From Mixia osmundae IAM 14324 (taxonomy: Eukaryota > Basidiomycota > Mixiomycetes > Mixiales > Mixiaceae): a DNA stretch of 64,000 bases. Position 1 is the first letter of the stretch. Every line of letters starts with the position of its first letter. The position numbers and the translations under genes are program-made. This document shows, piece by piece, positions 34,596 to 47,468 of the stretch. The stretch covers positions 124,001 through 188,000 of the forward strand of contig NW_014575555.1 in NCBI RefSeq assembly GCF_000708205.1. Reading direction: 5' to 3'. The notes under the pieces are model-generated. The model was not told where the DNA came from. It did no database searches and saw only the letters and a list, made by a program, of their open reading frames with translations.

Positions 34596-37260
34596 TCAGG
34601 ATCCGTCAAATGCTGAGGAAGTGCCTACCGCAACATCGTCGTAATCATGGTACGCCCGTGTGCGCTTGGTGGCGCGCGGATCGAGTGATGCGCCCTGTGG
34701 CGGAGGTAGAGGTGCGGCAGCACCCGATCTTTGGCGCTTAGTAGAACTTTGCATATCGTCTGCGCGCCGTTTGCCATTTCGTCCCGCGCCGAGAGGTGCG
34801 TCGAGTCGTTCGGCAAGCGACATCGTCTCGCTCGCTCGTTTCTTGTTCTCCGGACGCATCTTCTTGAGTTCGTCGAACCATGCCGTCTGTTCGTGTCGTA
34901 CGTCGCTCGCCTTGAAGCCATCGTTCGCTCTCTGTGGATCGAGACTATCGTAACGTTCGAGATGAGCACGGCAAGCATTGTATGCGAGCGAGACATACAT
35001 GTAGCGATTGAGCATGTGGATCTCGCCCTCTTGAGATCTGCTCGGTAACTCCTCTTGATGCTTGTTGGCGATGTGTTTCTCGACAAAGCTGAGACCTTTG
35101 AAGAGCTTCTGACATATCCTGCAGCGATGTTTGTCGTCTGCTTCTGCGATCACGTTGGGTCCTAGAGCTGCCTCGACGCGATTGACAAAGCTATCGCCGC
35201 CAAATCGGACAGCGTCGACTTGATTGCCGTTGAGTAGCTTGTCCATTTTCTCGTCCAAGTCATTTGCGAAAGCTATCCCACGAGCCGATCAGACATGCTC
35301 GGCACGCTCTCACAGACTCGCTACTTACTGGTCATCTGATCCTGCACACGTCTGCCACGGATGTCATACTGGTCTTCCTGCTCGTCTTGAGAACCCGGCG
35401 GCCGTCGGAGAACCAACCCGCTACGCCTCATCAGATCTTCGTACGTGGAGCCAATCGTTGCGCTGTCTGTTTGTAAAAGCATCATCAGCTAGATGGTCAA
35501 AGGATCGGCAGGACATCATACAATAGCACGTGAAGAAGACGGTGCGAAGGTAAACAAGCATGAGATCGAGCTCAAATTTCGACGAGCTTGACTCTGTCGT
35601 CGCAGCCGCAGTCACTTTCGCCTTGATCATTTCTGAGCCACGCGTGTCCTTGAGAGCAGCTTCGAAGCGATCGATAATTAATTTCGCTTGATCGCAGTCA
35701 TGCCGTATCCGTTCTGGTCGGTTGAGGATCGAGTAAGCGAGTCTGATCTTTGCGCGATATTCGACACTGTTCTCTACGTGCAGGGAGACATCGTCAATCT
35801 GTCACAGCGTATTAGCTCATGAATGCGTGGCAGATACAAGAGGGTGACCTTTGAGCCAGCGAGAAGCTTGTAAGCCGCCGTCATATCTGCGTCTGGCTTG
35901 AAAATCACCCAGCCAACACGCGTAAAGACTCGGCCATTTGCCGGACTGATGACAAGCGAGTCAAAGCCTGCAATCTGCGCACAATGCTGCGAATGATCGG
36001 ACCTCTCAGCAATGGCAGATAAGTGTGGTGTGAAAATCGCATACTTTTTCGAGGGATCGTCTCTTGAGATTGCGAGGGATTGCGTTGATATACAGGTAAT
36101 TCGGCTTCAGTGTCATTAGGGTGGCAGCGTCGAGTCTGTCTTTCGATTGTATCGCAGCCTTCTGCGCCTCGGTTTCAACAGGTATGGAAGACTCTTTGGC
36201 TTCTGTCGTGGCAGCTATAGCTGGCGCTGCTTCTGCTGGGCCTGCTTCTGCAGACTTCGCGTCCGCCATTGTCGAGTCCCCGTTCGCTTCGGCTGAGGCA
36301 TCAGCCAAAGTGCTATCTCCCGCTGCGGTATCGCCGTTGATGCCCTTACTTTGCGGCGCTTCTGATGCTGTCTCTGTCGTATTTTCTGCCAGAGTAGCCT
36401 TGTCGTTCGGTCTCTCGGGCAGAGGTTCCTGAGGTAATTCCGGCAAATCATGACTGACATCATTGTATGCGCCGGCCTCTGCTTTGGTCAAGAAGGATTG
36501 CAGAGCGGCTCGATGAAAGTCAATCAGTCTCGTGCGTTCTTTCGCCCTGATCTCTTCGTCTTCTGCAGAGAGCGGTGGTATATCGGGTATAGGCTCGAGT
36601 GCAGCGTTAGGCGCGAGTAGATGAGGCAGCGCAGTGACGCCATATGCATCTTGGAACCAGGCATCCTTGCCGTGGGTGTCGATGAACTTTTCAGCTTCCG
36701 CTTTGAGAAACTGTAGGCGATACTTTGCGTAGCTTGCGTTCAGCCGTGGCTCGTCATCGTACACCTCAGGAAAGAAAGCTTTCATATAATCTCGAAAGTA
36801 GCTGCTCTCCTTCATTCAGCCGGGCGGCATATTGCGAGAGAGCCAACGAGTGCAGACCTAGGTGAGACGAGGAAAGCGCAGTGCTCGGGCGGTCTGAGAC
36901 TGTCTGACCCTCTGCACCATTCATGGGATGAGTTAAGGCTCGCGTGGCAAGAGCCGATCAGGCTGACCTGTTCTGGTAGATGCGCTCGCCGGCAAATGCA
37001 CTCGCGCCGGCCGAGTAGCCTCCCCTCCCGGTGCCCCCAAACTGATCATCTGTAGCATCGGCAGAGGTCAGCTCGTCTGTCCGTACCGTCGAGACGCGGC
37101 AGTGTGACGCACATGAATCGTTGGCCATTGGCCGGGCAGCAGAATAGGAATAGCTGTCGGAAGCGTATGCTTGGCTATCTGCATAGCCGCCTCTGCCGCT
37201 ATAGTATGGATCATGGGCGGCTTGTTGGCCGCCATAGTAGCCGCCGTTTGAGTAGTCCAT
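34596..37260 (-). CDS. ARS2/SERRATE zinc-finger protein (nuclear cap-binding partner)
   Basis: The RNA-processing factor linking the cap-binding complex to small-RNA and mRNA pathways. The first exon is Gly/Tyr rich (MDYSNGGYYGGQQ) with RGG-like pieces. A later large exon reads SSYFRDYMKAFFPEVYDDEP and FLKAEAEKFIDTHGKDAWFQ, the conserved SERRATE N-terminal helical region. An Ala/Glu-rich acidic insert follows, then LNYLYIN-type RNA-fold sequence. The C-terminal part has the single C2H2 finger HRCRICQKLFKGLSFVEKHI, the hallmark of the family, and a basic tail ending SSAFDGS. Several introns. Presence of this gene suggests nuclear RNA silencing or cap-linked decay is kept. Confidence 0.82.
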
Positions 37261-37469
37261 CGCTTTGGCTCGGGCGCACTTCCGCGCCGACAAACCAGCG
37301 AAGTATCACCAGCGATAGCGCGAGTGCTTGTGAGGGCTTGCGTAGTCGCAAGAGCTGATGGAGCTGTTCAGGCCAGCAAGGCACTTTGAAGCCGAGTGTC
37401 AGATGAATTCGAATATCTGAATTGACTTGGCCGACAATCTCGATTTGACAACACCGGCCAAGGACCCGG
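37261..37469. promoter_or_regulatory. Divergent promoter region, ARS2 / CUT8
   Basis: 209 bases between divergent start codons. No specific motif identified. Confidence 0.3.
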
Positions 37470-39131
37470 ATGGAAGTGGACAGGCATCGCTCGCCTAGTC
37501 GGCCCAGCACGCCTTCCAACAATGCAGGAGCGAGCATGAGCGCACGACCGAGCCGATCGAACAGTGCCTCCTCCCACACCAACAATGGCAGTCTCCCCTT
37601 TGGTAGCCTGCCCACCGCGCCTCGTCAGCTTGGTTTTGGCTTCGGCATGGCCGCACCCTCACATCCTCCCGGCACTCCCATAGCCAGTACTTCGGGCTCC
37701 TTCGGTCTACAGGCTCTGCGATATCCGGCTTTGGGCGTCAGCAACACGTTCGTCCAGGCCAGACAACGACGGCCGAGCGAGACGAGATCAACCGTGAGCC
37801 GGCCCTCGAGACCGCAAGCGAGCGAGGACAACGCGAGAAGGCGTAAGCGATCAGAGACGCCCCTCTCCGAGCCGGAGGAGGACGAGGATGAGGAGCAAGA
37901 TGGAAGGACGTATCGATCAGTCTCGTATGCATCCGTCAAGGGCACATCAAAGCGACTCCGGCGAGATCACGATCCGATGCCGTCCGAAAGTACCATCTCA
38001 TTGGATACAGAGTCTGCTACATCACTCGTGCCACAACAGTCCAGTCCGGTCGTCGCTTCACCGCCAAAGGCAGACGATCTCAGAGACGCATTGCTCTCCC
38101 ATTTCGCATCCTCGTCACTCGGCACACAGCCAGCATCCGCCACGATCGAACAGTCACTAGCATCTGCCGGCTCATCAGATGCAACAGTGCAGGATCTCAG
38201 CACCTCGCTACGTAAGCCTCAGAGATCCCTAGCCTGGGCGCAAAGGATTGACACCGTCATCTCGCAGAATCACTTACGAAGCCTGCGCTGCTGCGGGTGC
38301 TGGAACAGTTGATCAAGCAGCAACCCCAGTTGAGCGTCGTCGTTTCGTCCCTCCTCCCGTTTCCGACGATCGAATCAGTCCAGGCAAGTCTGGACGATCT
38401 CGAGAGAGCAGTCGCAAGTGCGATCCCCCTCTCGTTTGCAAAGGGGAAGCAACGATCACACGACAGAAGCACGAGCACCTCGCGGACTACAAATGGTATA
38501 CGAGATGACTACATCTGGTCACGCGTGCGAACGAGCCTGGAAGCCTACATTGTCGAGGTGGCAAGGTTGCTCGATACCTTTTTCCCTGCCATACCCAATG
38601 ACGATTCAGAGGCATGGTCGCCGAGGATTACACAAGCTATTGCGCAACATCCGAGTACCCAATTCGGGTTCCTCTACTCGCTCACCTTGTCTGTTCGCAA
38701 GCTGGAGGCGGTTCTGCCCGTCTCTCAAGCGCAGGCTAGCTCATCACGCGGCGCTACTCAGGACCCTCTGTCGAGACGTCTCTTGCCAGATCTGTTTGCC
38801 CACTGGCGCAACTTTGAGTGTCGAATAGGTCAGCAGGTCAACGAGCAAGGCAAGCTATTGGCGGCTTCGATCATCCAGACGTGGTTCAGGCAGCTTGACC
38901 ACCTCGCCAGCTCGCGCATTCCTTCGCTCTTGGCCCTCGACGGCTTGCAAGGTGATGCGCTTGGCGAGGTAACCCTTACCCAGCAGACGATGCAAGATCT
39001 TCAACGGGATTTCGTCAGAGACATTGGCTGGTCAGTCTGGTCACATCATACAAGCGGCTGTGAACTGATCCCTGTGCAGGACCATTGGCGTACGTGCGCC
39101 GGCCGACATGCGTACCACGCAAGAATTGTAG
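37470..39131 (+). CDS. CUT8/STS1 nuclear proteasome tethering factor
   Basis: Tethers the 26S proteasome to the nuclear envelope. The N-terminal 240 residues are Ser/Pro/Arg rich with a basic patch (RRRKRSETP) and an acidic run. A GT-AG intron at about 38213-38271 shifts the frame correctly to QSLTKPALLRVLEQLIKQQP and VVVSSLLPFPTIESVQASLD, the start of the Cut8 helical domain. Then come WSRVRTSLEAYIVEVARLLD and RDFVRDIGW. A last intron leads to TIGVRAPADMRTTQEL and the stop. A longer basic N-terminus than in yeast is the only oddity. It is convergent with the dehydrogenase gene (stops 54 bases apart). Confidence 0.75.
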
Positions 39132-39184
39132 AGAGTGTGTTGATGTAGCATTGCAGTCGCTCGAGTATGCATTCGTTTGCAGAT

Positions 39185-40409
39185 CTATGGACGAGTGGTC
39201 TGGTTCGCCGGTGGTGGATTGACTGGCTCTCCGAGTGGAGTGACATAGCACGATGAGATCCCTCCGTCTACTTTGAAATCCGTGCCCTGTGTCAGATGAA
39301 GGGTAAATTAATCCCCCACAAGAGCAGATCGGCAGACGACTGACGGTGATGTAGCTGCTATCGTCCGATGCGAGGAAGAGGGCCGCCTTGGCTTGCTCGA
39401 TCGCTTCGCCGAATCTGCCCATGGGAATGTGAATCATCCTTCTATCCCTCTTCTCGGGCGTGTTGAGGAAATCCATCAGCAGTGCTGTCTTGCGCTGGTC
39501 AGGATCCCAATGAGCATGTGCGAGGGAGCCATACGTGTTTTCAGTGGCCCTCTGTTTTTTTGAGCGTGAGTAGATCAGTAGGGATCTATCTGGAAGCTAG
39601 TACAGCGTACGGGCACAGAGCGTTGACGCGAATGCCTTCTTTGGCGTGAACCATGGCGAGCTCACGCGTCATGGCGAGTACGCCTCCCTGTCGAGCTTAT
39701 CAGGCCGAGTGCAGGAGCGCGAGACTCGTGCTGACCTTTGATGCGGTATCTGTGCAGGACTGTCAGCAATCGTGAAGGAATCGCAGAAGCGAGGACGAAC
39801 AGGCTAATTGGGGGGTGGCAGCACCGAGGATAGCGACAAAAGAGGCAACGTTGATGATACTGCCGCCCGTTCGGAGGCCCTTGCTTTCGTCTGTTGGGTT
39901 CTTGCGCATCTGTTCGATGGCGTACTTGCAGCCCCACCAGACGCCCTTGAGGTTGATCTGCATCGTGAGATCCCAGATCCTCTCCTCTGTGTTCAGCGCG
40001 CCGTCGTCCTGCACGTCCGCAGAGGTCTCAGAACTGCAGCTCAGACATGGTGAGAGCGTGCCTGGGGATGCATGATGCCGGCATTGTTGAAGATGACATC
40101 GAGCCGACCAAACGTCTCTACGGTTTTGGCAACACAGGCTTTCAGATCGGCTTCCTTGCCTACATCCGCCTTGAACGAGATCGCTCTGGCATCAGGCACA
40201 CGCTCCTTGATGAGATCGACACATGACTGTGCTGCTGACTCGTTGATGTCTGCTGCAACGATGGCGGAACCCTCTTGGGCGAAGATCAGACACGACTCGA
40301 GTCCGATGCCTGCACGTCACGCTCGCTCAGCATGAGTTGTTGGCGATCGAGTGTGCTGACCTGATCCTGCGCCGGTGACGATGGATACTTTGTGATCTAG
40401 TCGGCCCAT
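39185..40409 (-). CDS. Short-chain dehydrogenase/reductase (SDR)
   Basis: A classical NAD(P)-dependent oxidoreductase. The start MGRLDHKVSIVTGAGS continues, after an intron, with GIGLESCLIFAQEGSAIVAA, so the TGxxxGIG nucleotide-binding motif is split by the intron. NNAGIMHP (NNAG) and GGSIINVASFV follow. The YxxxK region is at about 39660-39700 (YTASKGG). The C-terminal exons read RRMIHIPMGRFGEAIEQAKA and GTDFKVDGGISS, as in SDRs of the 3-oxoacyl reductase type. Asp in VAADIN after the second strand suggests NAD(H) preference. Substrate unknown. The divergent partner is the ankyrin-DIL gene, 190 bases away. Confidence 0.8.
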
Positions 40410-40599
40410 GTCAGGAGAGGCCTGTGGTGTCTGTCGGTGATGGATGGAAGTGATAAGCGCCGTCGCGACAAAGTGGGAAAGTGGACAGGACAGGACATCG
40501 CTCACAAAGCAGGCCAAGAGCGACGCGGAGAGACCTCGAAGGACAGCATCAGCATGCTCGATGCATGACACAGTCGACACTGCGACCGGATGACACGAG

Positions 40600-43207
40600 A
40601 TGGGCGACAGTATGGCAGCCCAGGTGAAGAGTGATAGCAACGAGTTGACAAGAGACCAGCTCGAGACTTTGCTCGTCCCTGTCCCCGACGCTCTCGACGT
40701 CCTCACTGCTTCCGCTCAGGACCTGTCACGACACATCACCAGTGCGCATCTGGATGAAGCCACAAAGAGCGCAATACTCGAGCAGAGCTATCTGCGCGCT
40801 TCGTCGAATGGTTCAGCTGATCTGCTCGAATGGCTGCTCAAGCAAGATGTAGATCCAGACGCAAAGGACGAAGACAGAACACCTGCCATCATACTCGCTG
40901 CTTCCTTCGCCCATCTCGACTGCGTCAGGTTGATCGTCGAGGCTGCACATGCTCGTCGACATTATTCCAAGCCAGGCCTCGGCATCAACGTGACCGACCG
41001 TGCAGGCTGGACAGGCACGTCTCGCCGTTTCATGATGCCATCTGTAGCTGATGCACCGGCTTGCAAACTGCAGCGCTGCACTGGGCAGTCAGTCAGAACA
41101 ATGTCACCCTCGCCAGCTTCTTGCTCAACCACGGCGCTCGGATCGACATGCGTTCGAACAAAGGCCTCACGCTCAAGAAGCTCCTCAGAGCCGGCCCAAA
41201 GGGCGACGATATGCGTCGCGTGCTCCAATCTGCCCAAGCTGCCCGACTGGAACGCATCAATCCAAAGCTGGCAAATGGCGCTCAGGCTGACGTGTCTCAT
41301 GATGCAGGTGAGATGTCTGCCATCATCTCGGAAGACAATGAGGCCGTACAAAGACAACGGGACATCATAGCCGAGACCTGTCGATGTCTGGGCATCAGCC
41401 CTGCTCAGCTGCAATCCGAACCTCAACCAGAAGCCATGCCGCCAGACGAGTCGTTCGATTGGGAGCTCTGTCTGCCCGATCAGATGCTCGTCTTTGGCAT
41501 GCAAGATCTTCCGACCATCTTGCGAGTGGCCATTGCAGACATCTCCCCCACCGCATCAGCACGAGATCGGATTATACCCGCCAGCGTCATCTTCTTTTGC
41601 GCTCGTTACGCTTGTCATTACGATACCATAGACTTGCTCGACGAGCTTCTTCTGGGTTCCATCGAGACCATTGAGGCAGCCCTCTTTTCCGACCCATCCA
41701 ACATGGCCAATTGTGCTTTCTGGCTTCTCAACTCCCTCGTCTTGCTGCACGCGCTCAAGACGGATCCCAACCTCGCCATGGCCACACCAGAATACCAACT
41801 CAACCTATCTGACCTGATCAATCAGATCTTTGTCTTTGTCATCCGCGACTGCGAGCAACGCATCGACAAGGTGCGTTCTATCTGCTTGCAGGGGAACAGT
41901 TCTGACATGCTCGTCCAAAGATTCTCGATGCTGCTATGCTCGACTATGAGCCTGTCACGGGGTTCGAAGATGTTCGTTTCGAGGGTGAATGGCGCTTCGT
42001 CAAGGCGCTTACCGACAGCGCCCGCAAGCGAAACGTCACGCCCGGCAAACGAACGGTCATGAGTCTCTTCAATACGACTCCTCAGCAGGCTCATGACGAG
42101 ACTGTCGATGTATTCGGAACCAAGCTCTCCCCTTCGGCCCGCTCCTTCTCGAACTTCAACGCGATCGGAGATGCGACCTCGCCTGCGCGTGTCATCGCCA
42201 TCCTATCGTCGACTCTCGTTGTTATGCAGACTTACCACATTCATCCTTCGATTGTCTGTCAGACTTTCGCTCAAGTCTTCTACTGGCTCGCTTGCGAATT
42301 ATCAAATCGTATACTCGCAAAGAGAAAGTACCTCTGTCGATCTAAAGCCGTCGGCATAAGGTTGAACGTCTCCAGCGTAGAAGAATGGGCAAGACTCAAT
42401 CGTCTGCCCCCTCAGCTCGTGCCCAAGACATTTGCACCTCTCAAACAGCTGCTACAGTGGTTACAGTGTCTCTCGAGTGAGACAACGCTCGAAGGCCTCA
42501 GGACGACCATCGCAGGCTTACCTGCTCTGAATCCCATCCAACTTCGCCAGTCTCTGCGCGATTATCGCTACGAAGTAGACGAGGGTCACATGTCACAAGA
42601 CTGTTTGCGTCAGCTGGCAGTCCATCATGCCGAATGGGAGGGCAAACAGCTCGGCAAGCTGAATGCTCAGACTTCGCCCTCTGCGCCACCGAACAAGCCA
42701 AGGACGAGTATCACGGCTTCGCCCGTCTCGCCGAACATACGCCGATCGTCCAGTCAAGCTAGCGTCAGATTAGGCGACGAGGTCAATCTAGACAGGCAGC
42801 GGCATATCGACCTCGTCTTCTCGCATCCCAGTCGATACCCAAGTTTCCTGCCCGCCCGGGGACCAGACAATGTTCATGCCGACATGGACTCTCGGTTCAT
42901 GCTACCTTTTGCTCTGCCGTCCTCTGCGAACGAGCTCGTTGCATTCGATACTACGCCTGTCTTTGGTCCTCAGCTGTCTGCCGAGCAAGAAGCACATCCT
43001 CACCGGACGGCCTGCGAGCCTGGATTGCCCTCGGAGTTCCTGCAGATGCTCGATGCTGCTCGTGAGCAGGATGCGCACGCTCTACTGACGCAATCGCACA
43101 CTGTTCGCTCAGCAGATCCGCAAGTGCTTGCTTCCATCGAAGACTGGAGGGCAAGAATGGCTCAGGAAACACTGCCTGTTGAAGATGAGGACATCAGACA
43201 ACTCTGA
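40600..43207 (+). CDS. Ankyrin-repeat and Dilute (DIL) domain protein
   Basis: A fungal protein combining ankyrin repeats with a DIL domain, the cargo-binding fold of class V myosins, here without a motor. Ankyrin part: SADLLEWLLKQDVDPDAKDE, FAHLDCVRLIVEAAH and GWTALHWAVSQNNVTLASFL. The second repeat is formed across an intron at 41015-41073 that needs a GC donor (gcacgt). The DIL region runs from about 41590 to 42480: FWLLNSLVLLHALKTDP, LSDLINQIFVFVIRDCEQRI, then FAQVFYWLACELSNRILAKR and PLKQLLQWLQCLSSE. The C-terminal 200 residues are less conserved and partly disordered. Likely in vesicle traffic or polarity. Confidence 0.8.
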
Positions 43208-43321
43208 CATAAACATGCACCTAGTCATTGCAATAAGACGTCCGCATGTTGATTCACTTAAGATGCGCGCGCAGCTTTTGCGTTTTGTGATAATCGCGAT
43301 CGTCAACAATCGTCGAGTAGC

Positions 43322-43794
43322 ATGTGTATGCAAGGCTCATGTTCACAAAGTGGCCACACTGAAAGCAAGTAACAGATTGCGTCGCTGACTTTTGTCTCAT
43401 CCCGATGGGCCTCAGTGATCCATCGGTTGCCATCTACATTGCCGAATGTCAACGAGTCCTCAAGAAATCTGGCCTAACGTACGAAATGCACGGTTACGGC
43501 ACTGGCTTAGAGGGTGAGTGGGAGCAGGTCATGAATGCAATCAGGGACTGTCACGATGCTGTGCACAAGATGGGCTGCCCAAGGTAAGCGCTCATCTACA
43601 ATCGCGACTCGTCTCTGAACTTGTCTTGCCGCAGGATAGCGACAGGCAAGCTGGACTGGTACTTACAGGGTCCATGCTGACTTCGCACAGACGTTCGCAT
43701 CGGAACAAGAACAGACCGCGAAGGTGCGAGCAACGCAGCGAAGAAGCAGAGAGTCGTAGATATTCTGCAAAAGGACGAAAGCAGGCCAGCGTAG
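43322..43794 (+). CDS. ECM15: ECM15/UPF0045 thiamine-binding-fold protein
   Basis: A small tetrameric MTH1187/YkoF-like protein; the yeast member ECM15 is cell-wall linked, and thiamine binding is suggested for the family. Exon 1 contributes only ATG plus one base (43322-43325), spliced to give MYCVADFCLIPMGLSDPSVA and YIAECQRVLKKSGLTYEMHG, then YGTGLEGEWEQVMNAI and DCHDAVHKMGCPR. An 11-nt micro-exon (43635-43645) supplies IAT. The last exon gives DVRIGTRTDREGASNAAKKQ and ends DESRPA. The third intron (43646-43690) has a GC donor (gcaagc). The family motif IATDVRIGTR is only formed with these junctions, which strongly supports them. Confidence 0.88.
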
Positions 43795-43894
43795 CATTGG
43801 CAGCCGGGCCTATCCACATATGCCATTTTGCTACAATTCATCACCTCAAGCGAGGGCGAAGGGGCGTGTCAGGGGCTCGCGCAAGGTCGAGCGT

Positions 43895-45787
43895 CTATTG
43901 TGCTAAATCATTGTGTGGCATCGTCAAACCATTGTAGCCCGAGCCCGTGTCGCCGAAGGAGGATTTCCTTGACGAGCTCCCTTGTGTAGAGTCTTTTGAC
44001 AGCCATGAAAAGCGACCGCTCGATGGCTTCGGTGAGCCCGGACCAGGGGAATGGGCGTCTCGCATCGGCGAGCCGCCTCTGGACTGGTTGAGGTTCTGAG
44101 ATAGAGATCTCCGTCTGACAGGATGGAGAGGGCGCTCTGGCTGCACAGGGTTGAGATTTTCGAGGATGAGACTGCTGTTCTGGCTCTGCCGGGCTAGCGG
44201 CGAATCGATGCCACCATTCTGATTGATGCCATTCGTCAAAATCTTACTCAGACCGGTTCGCCTGACTTGCGGCTGGGGCGAGAAAAGGTGGCCATGGTGT
44301 CCGGGCGCAATGTCAAGCGTCTGATGTCCTTGGAATTTCTCAGATGAGCTATGAACACTCTGATCAGGTGATGACTTTTCTCGTCGCTGTGCTGCCCCAA
44401 CAGGGGCATAGCCGGAAGAGCTGCTGCCTGGCGAAGGCGCGTTGTACATGTATGTCGCGCAGAGGACGATGCCGCATCCGACGACGAAAGATGTCGTCAC
44501 GGGCGCATCGAACAGCATGACACCCGCAATGAAGGAGATGATGATCGAGAGTGATGTTGCAAAGCCCTTGAGGATGTTGTCGGCATGCTTGATGACGAGG
44601 GCGGTGATGAGTCCACCGGCGACTTGCACCAGCACGGTAGCGATCGCCCAGAATCCGAAATTGTCGAACAGGCCTGCGACGACCGGCTTGGCAGTTGCAG
44701 ATAGCGCAGGCGCCGCCGTACCATCGAAGAGAGACGACAGCGTGAAGGAAGGTGCGACAACGGGCAGCAGCGCGGGCAGCAAACTGAAGAAGGACAATTG
44801 GGTGTTCCTGACCCAGAGATCCGCTTTGGAGCCTTTGAGGACCATTTCAAAGTACACGCCGGCGAGACCGGATGTCAGACAGGATAGTGAGACGGCGATG
44901 AAGCCTTTGAGCGGGTTCATGCTGTCATCGTGATGGCTCGAAGCAGGCGCAGTCTGCAATTGGACGATCGCCACGCCGACGCCGAGTCCGACGAGGCTGA
45001 GCCATTTGGAGAGCGATAGCCTTCTACGGAGTAGAACGACACTGAAAAGCGCGGTCGTGAGAATTTTGAGCTGATAAGTGACCTGCTCAAGCGCGTTAGT
45101 CGATCCTATCAGAATGTATGTACGCGTGCAGGCGTGACCGACCTGAAAGGTAGCGACATCGAGGTTTGATGCGGCCACGAACTGCAAGTTGTTCTGAATG
45201 TAGTACAGCAAGGCCGGTATGGACAGTTTCCAGCAATCATCACTGCAGCAAGAGGCGACGGATCAGCTCAGGCAATCCGTGTAGAATGCACTGAGCGCGC
45301 CTGAAGACATCCTTGAACAAGCCTGCAGATTTACTCGGCAGTAGCTTGAGATAGCGCATCGAGCTGGATTCTATGGTCTGAATCTGATTGCTTATCCTTC
45401 GCTTCAAGGGTGCTCCTGGACTGGCATAATGCCCTGCCGCGCTGCCTGAGCCATAAGGAGCTGCGTCGAGATGGGTGTACGTGTTTGCGAGCGCGACGGC
45501 GAGCGAGATGACGCCCTTGAGAATCTCTCCCAGAAGGACAGCAGCGGCGGTCGAATAGGGTCTGGCTCCAGGTGCCGTGCGAGACTGTGACGAGGCATGA
45601 AATAAGCGGAACCCTTGGCAAATCATGCGCATGTGGACAGTCATAGCGCATGACGATCATGATCAATCAGGAGAGAACTGACATAGTGTATCAGAATGGC
45701 CAGCGTCGAGTTCTGCACGGTCAGGGTCACCAAGCTGATGTATTTGAGAGGTATTCCCGCCAAACTCGGCACGCCGTCGTTCGACAT
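43895..45787 (-). CDS. Nucleotide-sugar transporter (SLC35A, UDP-galactose type)
   Basis: A Golgi membrane antiporter of the NST family. The start MSNDGVPSLAGIPLKYISLV leads to a first helix. Later exons give YSTAAAVLLGEILKGVISLA, LYYIQNNLQFVAASNLDVAT and TYQLKILTTALFSVVLLRRR, the signature of SLC35A transporters. GLAGVYFEMVLKGSKADLWV, QVAGGLITALVIKHADNILK and GFATSLSIIISFIAGVMLFD follow, with about ten helices in all. The C-terminal 150 residues are a cytosolic Ser/Pro-rich tail, longer than in animals. UDP-galactose or UDP-GlcNAc is the usual substrate; it cannot be decided here. An intron near 45110-45145 is needed. Confidence 0.85.
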
Positions 45788-46022
45788 GGTCCGAGTTGGA
45801 AGCCTGACGTGCTCAGCTAGGATAGATCGATGCTTGGCGTCGGCAGCTAGCGCTGCATGTGCGCTTGTGAAAGCATGGCTCGGGCCTTTTGCGACAGCGA
45901 CGCGCTGAGCTGGCACACATAAAATCACGCGCGGCGGCGAAACACTCGCGACGGCTGACCAATTTCATAGACGTGGCGGTATGGTAGGGCGGTGGTACAT
46001 CACACACAACAAGCAACCCAGA

Positions 46023-47468
46023 TCACCGACCGACCCACTGACCATTGACTTTGCCTACGTGATCGTCATAGGTATTATAGAAAGGATCCTGAGAGAGGTG
46101 GTCTGTTCCTGCACTGTCTGACCTTGACAGAGCTCGACCGATTCTCGCGCCATCGGGGTCGACCAAAGTCAGTGAAGCGTAGCGATGGCAGGGCGCGTCG
46201 AGGTCGGAAGCATCTGGGTCGATGTCCATGCTCTCGCGTTCGCTGAGAGGCGGCTCGCGCAGTACATCCACATAGGATCTCCGGCTTCGCGTTGCATGCC
46301 TTCTCGTCAAGCCGGCTGACGATCCAATCGGCTGGTATTCACCGCTCAGGCTGGATAAAGAGAGGCGTGTGAGTTCACCAAGCTCGCGATCGCGTTCGAG
46401 GAGATCCAGGAGCCGACGACTAGAGTTCTGTCGAGTCTCGGGAGGCGTACTCTCGCTGATAGCATAGCGACGAGTGGGGGCCACGAGCGGGCGCCGCCGC
46501 GGCAGAGTGGGCGTGTGCGGAGGCTCTTGCTGTTCGCTCGTCTCTTGTGCTTGCCAAAGCTCGGGCAAAGCGAGACGCTCGAACGAAGTCTGTACGGGCT
46601 GCGGCGAGGCTGAGAGAAGGTCTTGACTTGCCGGCAAGAGTCTGCTTGTCTCTGGACTTGGCGAGACGGAAGCGGAAGAGTAAGCCGAGGTGCTCGCCTC
46701 ACCGAGCACGCGCGATGCCGAACGAAGTGCGCTCATCTCCCGCATGATCTGCGCTCGCCTGTTCTCCATTCTTTGGCTTTCCTCCGAACGGGTCATCGTG
46801 TCTGCGGTCCTATCTTGCGGTTCGTGCTGGTCTGCAGCGCTAGCGAGCAACCAAGCATGCGATGCACTCGTCGGCGTCGTCTCTTCGACGATCGGAACAG
46901 TCGTTGCTTGCGCCAGATGTGCAGCAGCGGTCTCGATAGTCGACAGACGTCTGTCCTCGCTCGAGAGTAGCATGCTGACACGGTCGAGTCTGGATGTCAG
47001 AACCAAGTCAGCGGATGACGATGATGTGCCTGGCCGGGCTCACCGTTCGGTGACGGTCATGGCTTCTTGAAGAGACAGCCTGGCTCGTGATAGCAGGTCT
47101 TGAGTGTTGGCCAGCGCGTCACGAACGACATTGATGGTGTCGTCAAGCGACAGCTGACCACTCTCTTGTGATCGCAAGGCCAACTGTATAGCATCGTTCG
47201 AGCTCTCAGCCTCGTCGATGAGGCCGTTGACAGTCGGAGTTGCGCTGCGAAGAGCCGAAGCTGCAGCAGAAGACTGGGTCTGTAGCGTGCTGAGCTGCCG
47301 AATGGCCGTCAAGCGCTCCCGAAGCGCGGGAATGCTGGTGGCCAGTGCATCCGACACATCTGCTCTCGCCCGTCTCACCTCCTCTGTCGTCGACATGAGT
47401 CGCTCGATGTCAATCATGCTCATCTCGTGAGCGTCGCCAGCCATTTGGGCATGCGCTGCTGCTCTCAT
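46023..47468 (-). CDS. Hypothetical coiled-coil, Ser/Arg-rich protein
   Basis: Not recognised. Exon 1 (47040-47468) is strongly helical (IERLMSTTEEVRRARADVSD, RARLSLQEAMTVTE) and probably forms coiled coils. A GT-AG intron of about 55 nt joins the long second exon. This starts SRLDRVSMLLSSEDRRLSTI and becomes disordered, with Ser, Arg, Pro and repeated SR/RR pairs, ending GKVNGQWVGR. About 460 residues. It is divergent from IPK1 with only 77 bases between start codons. Confidence 0.55.
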
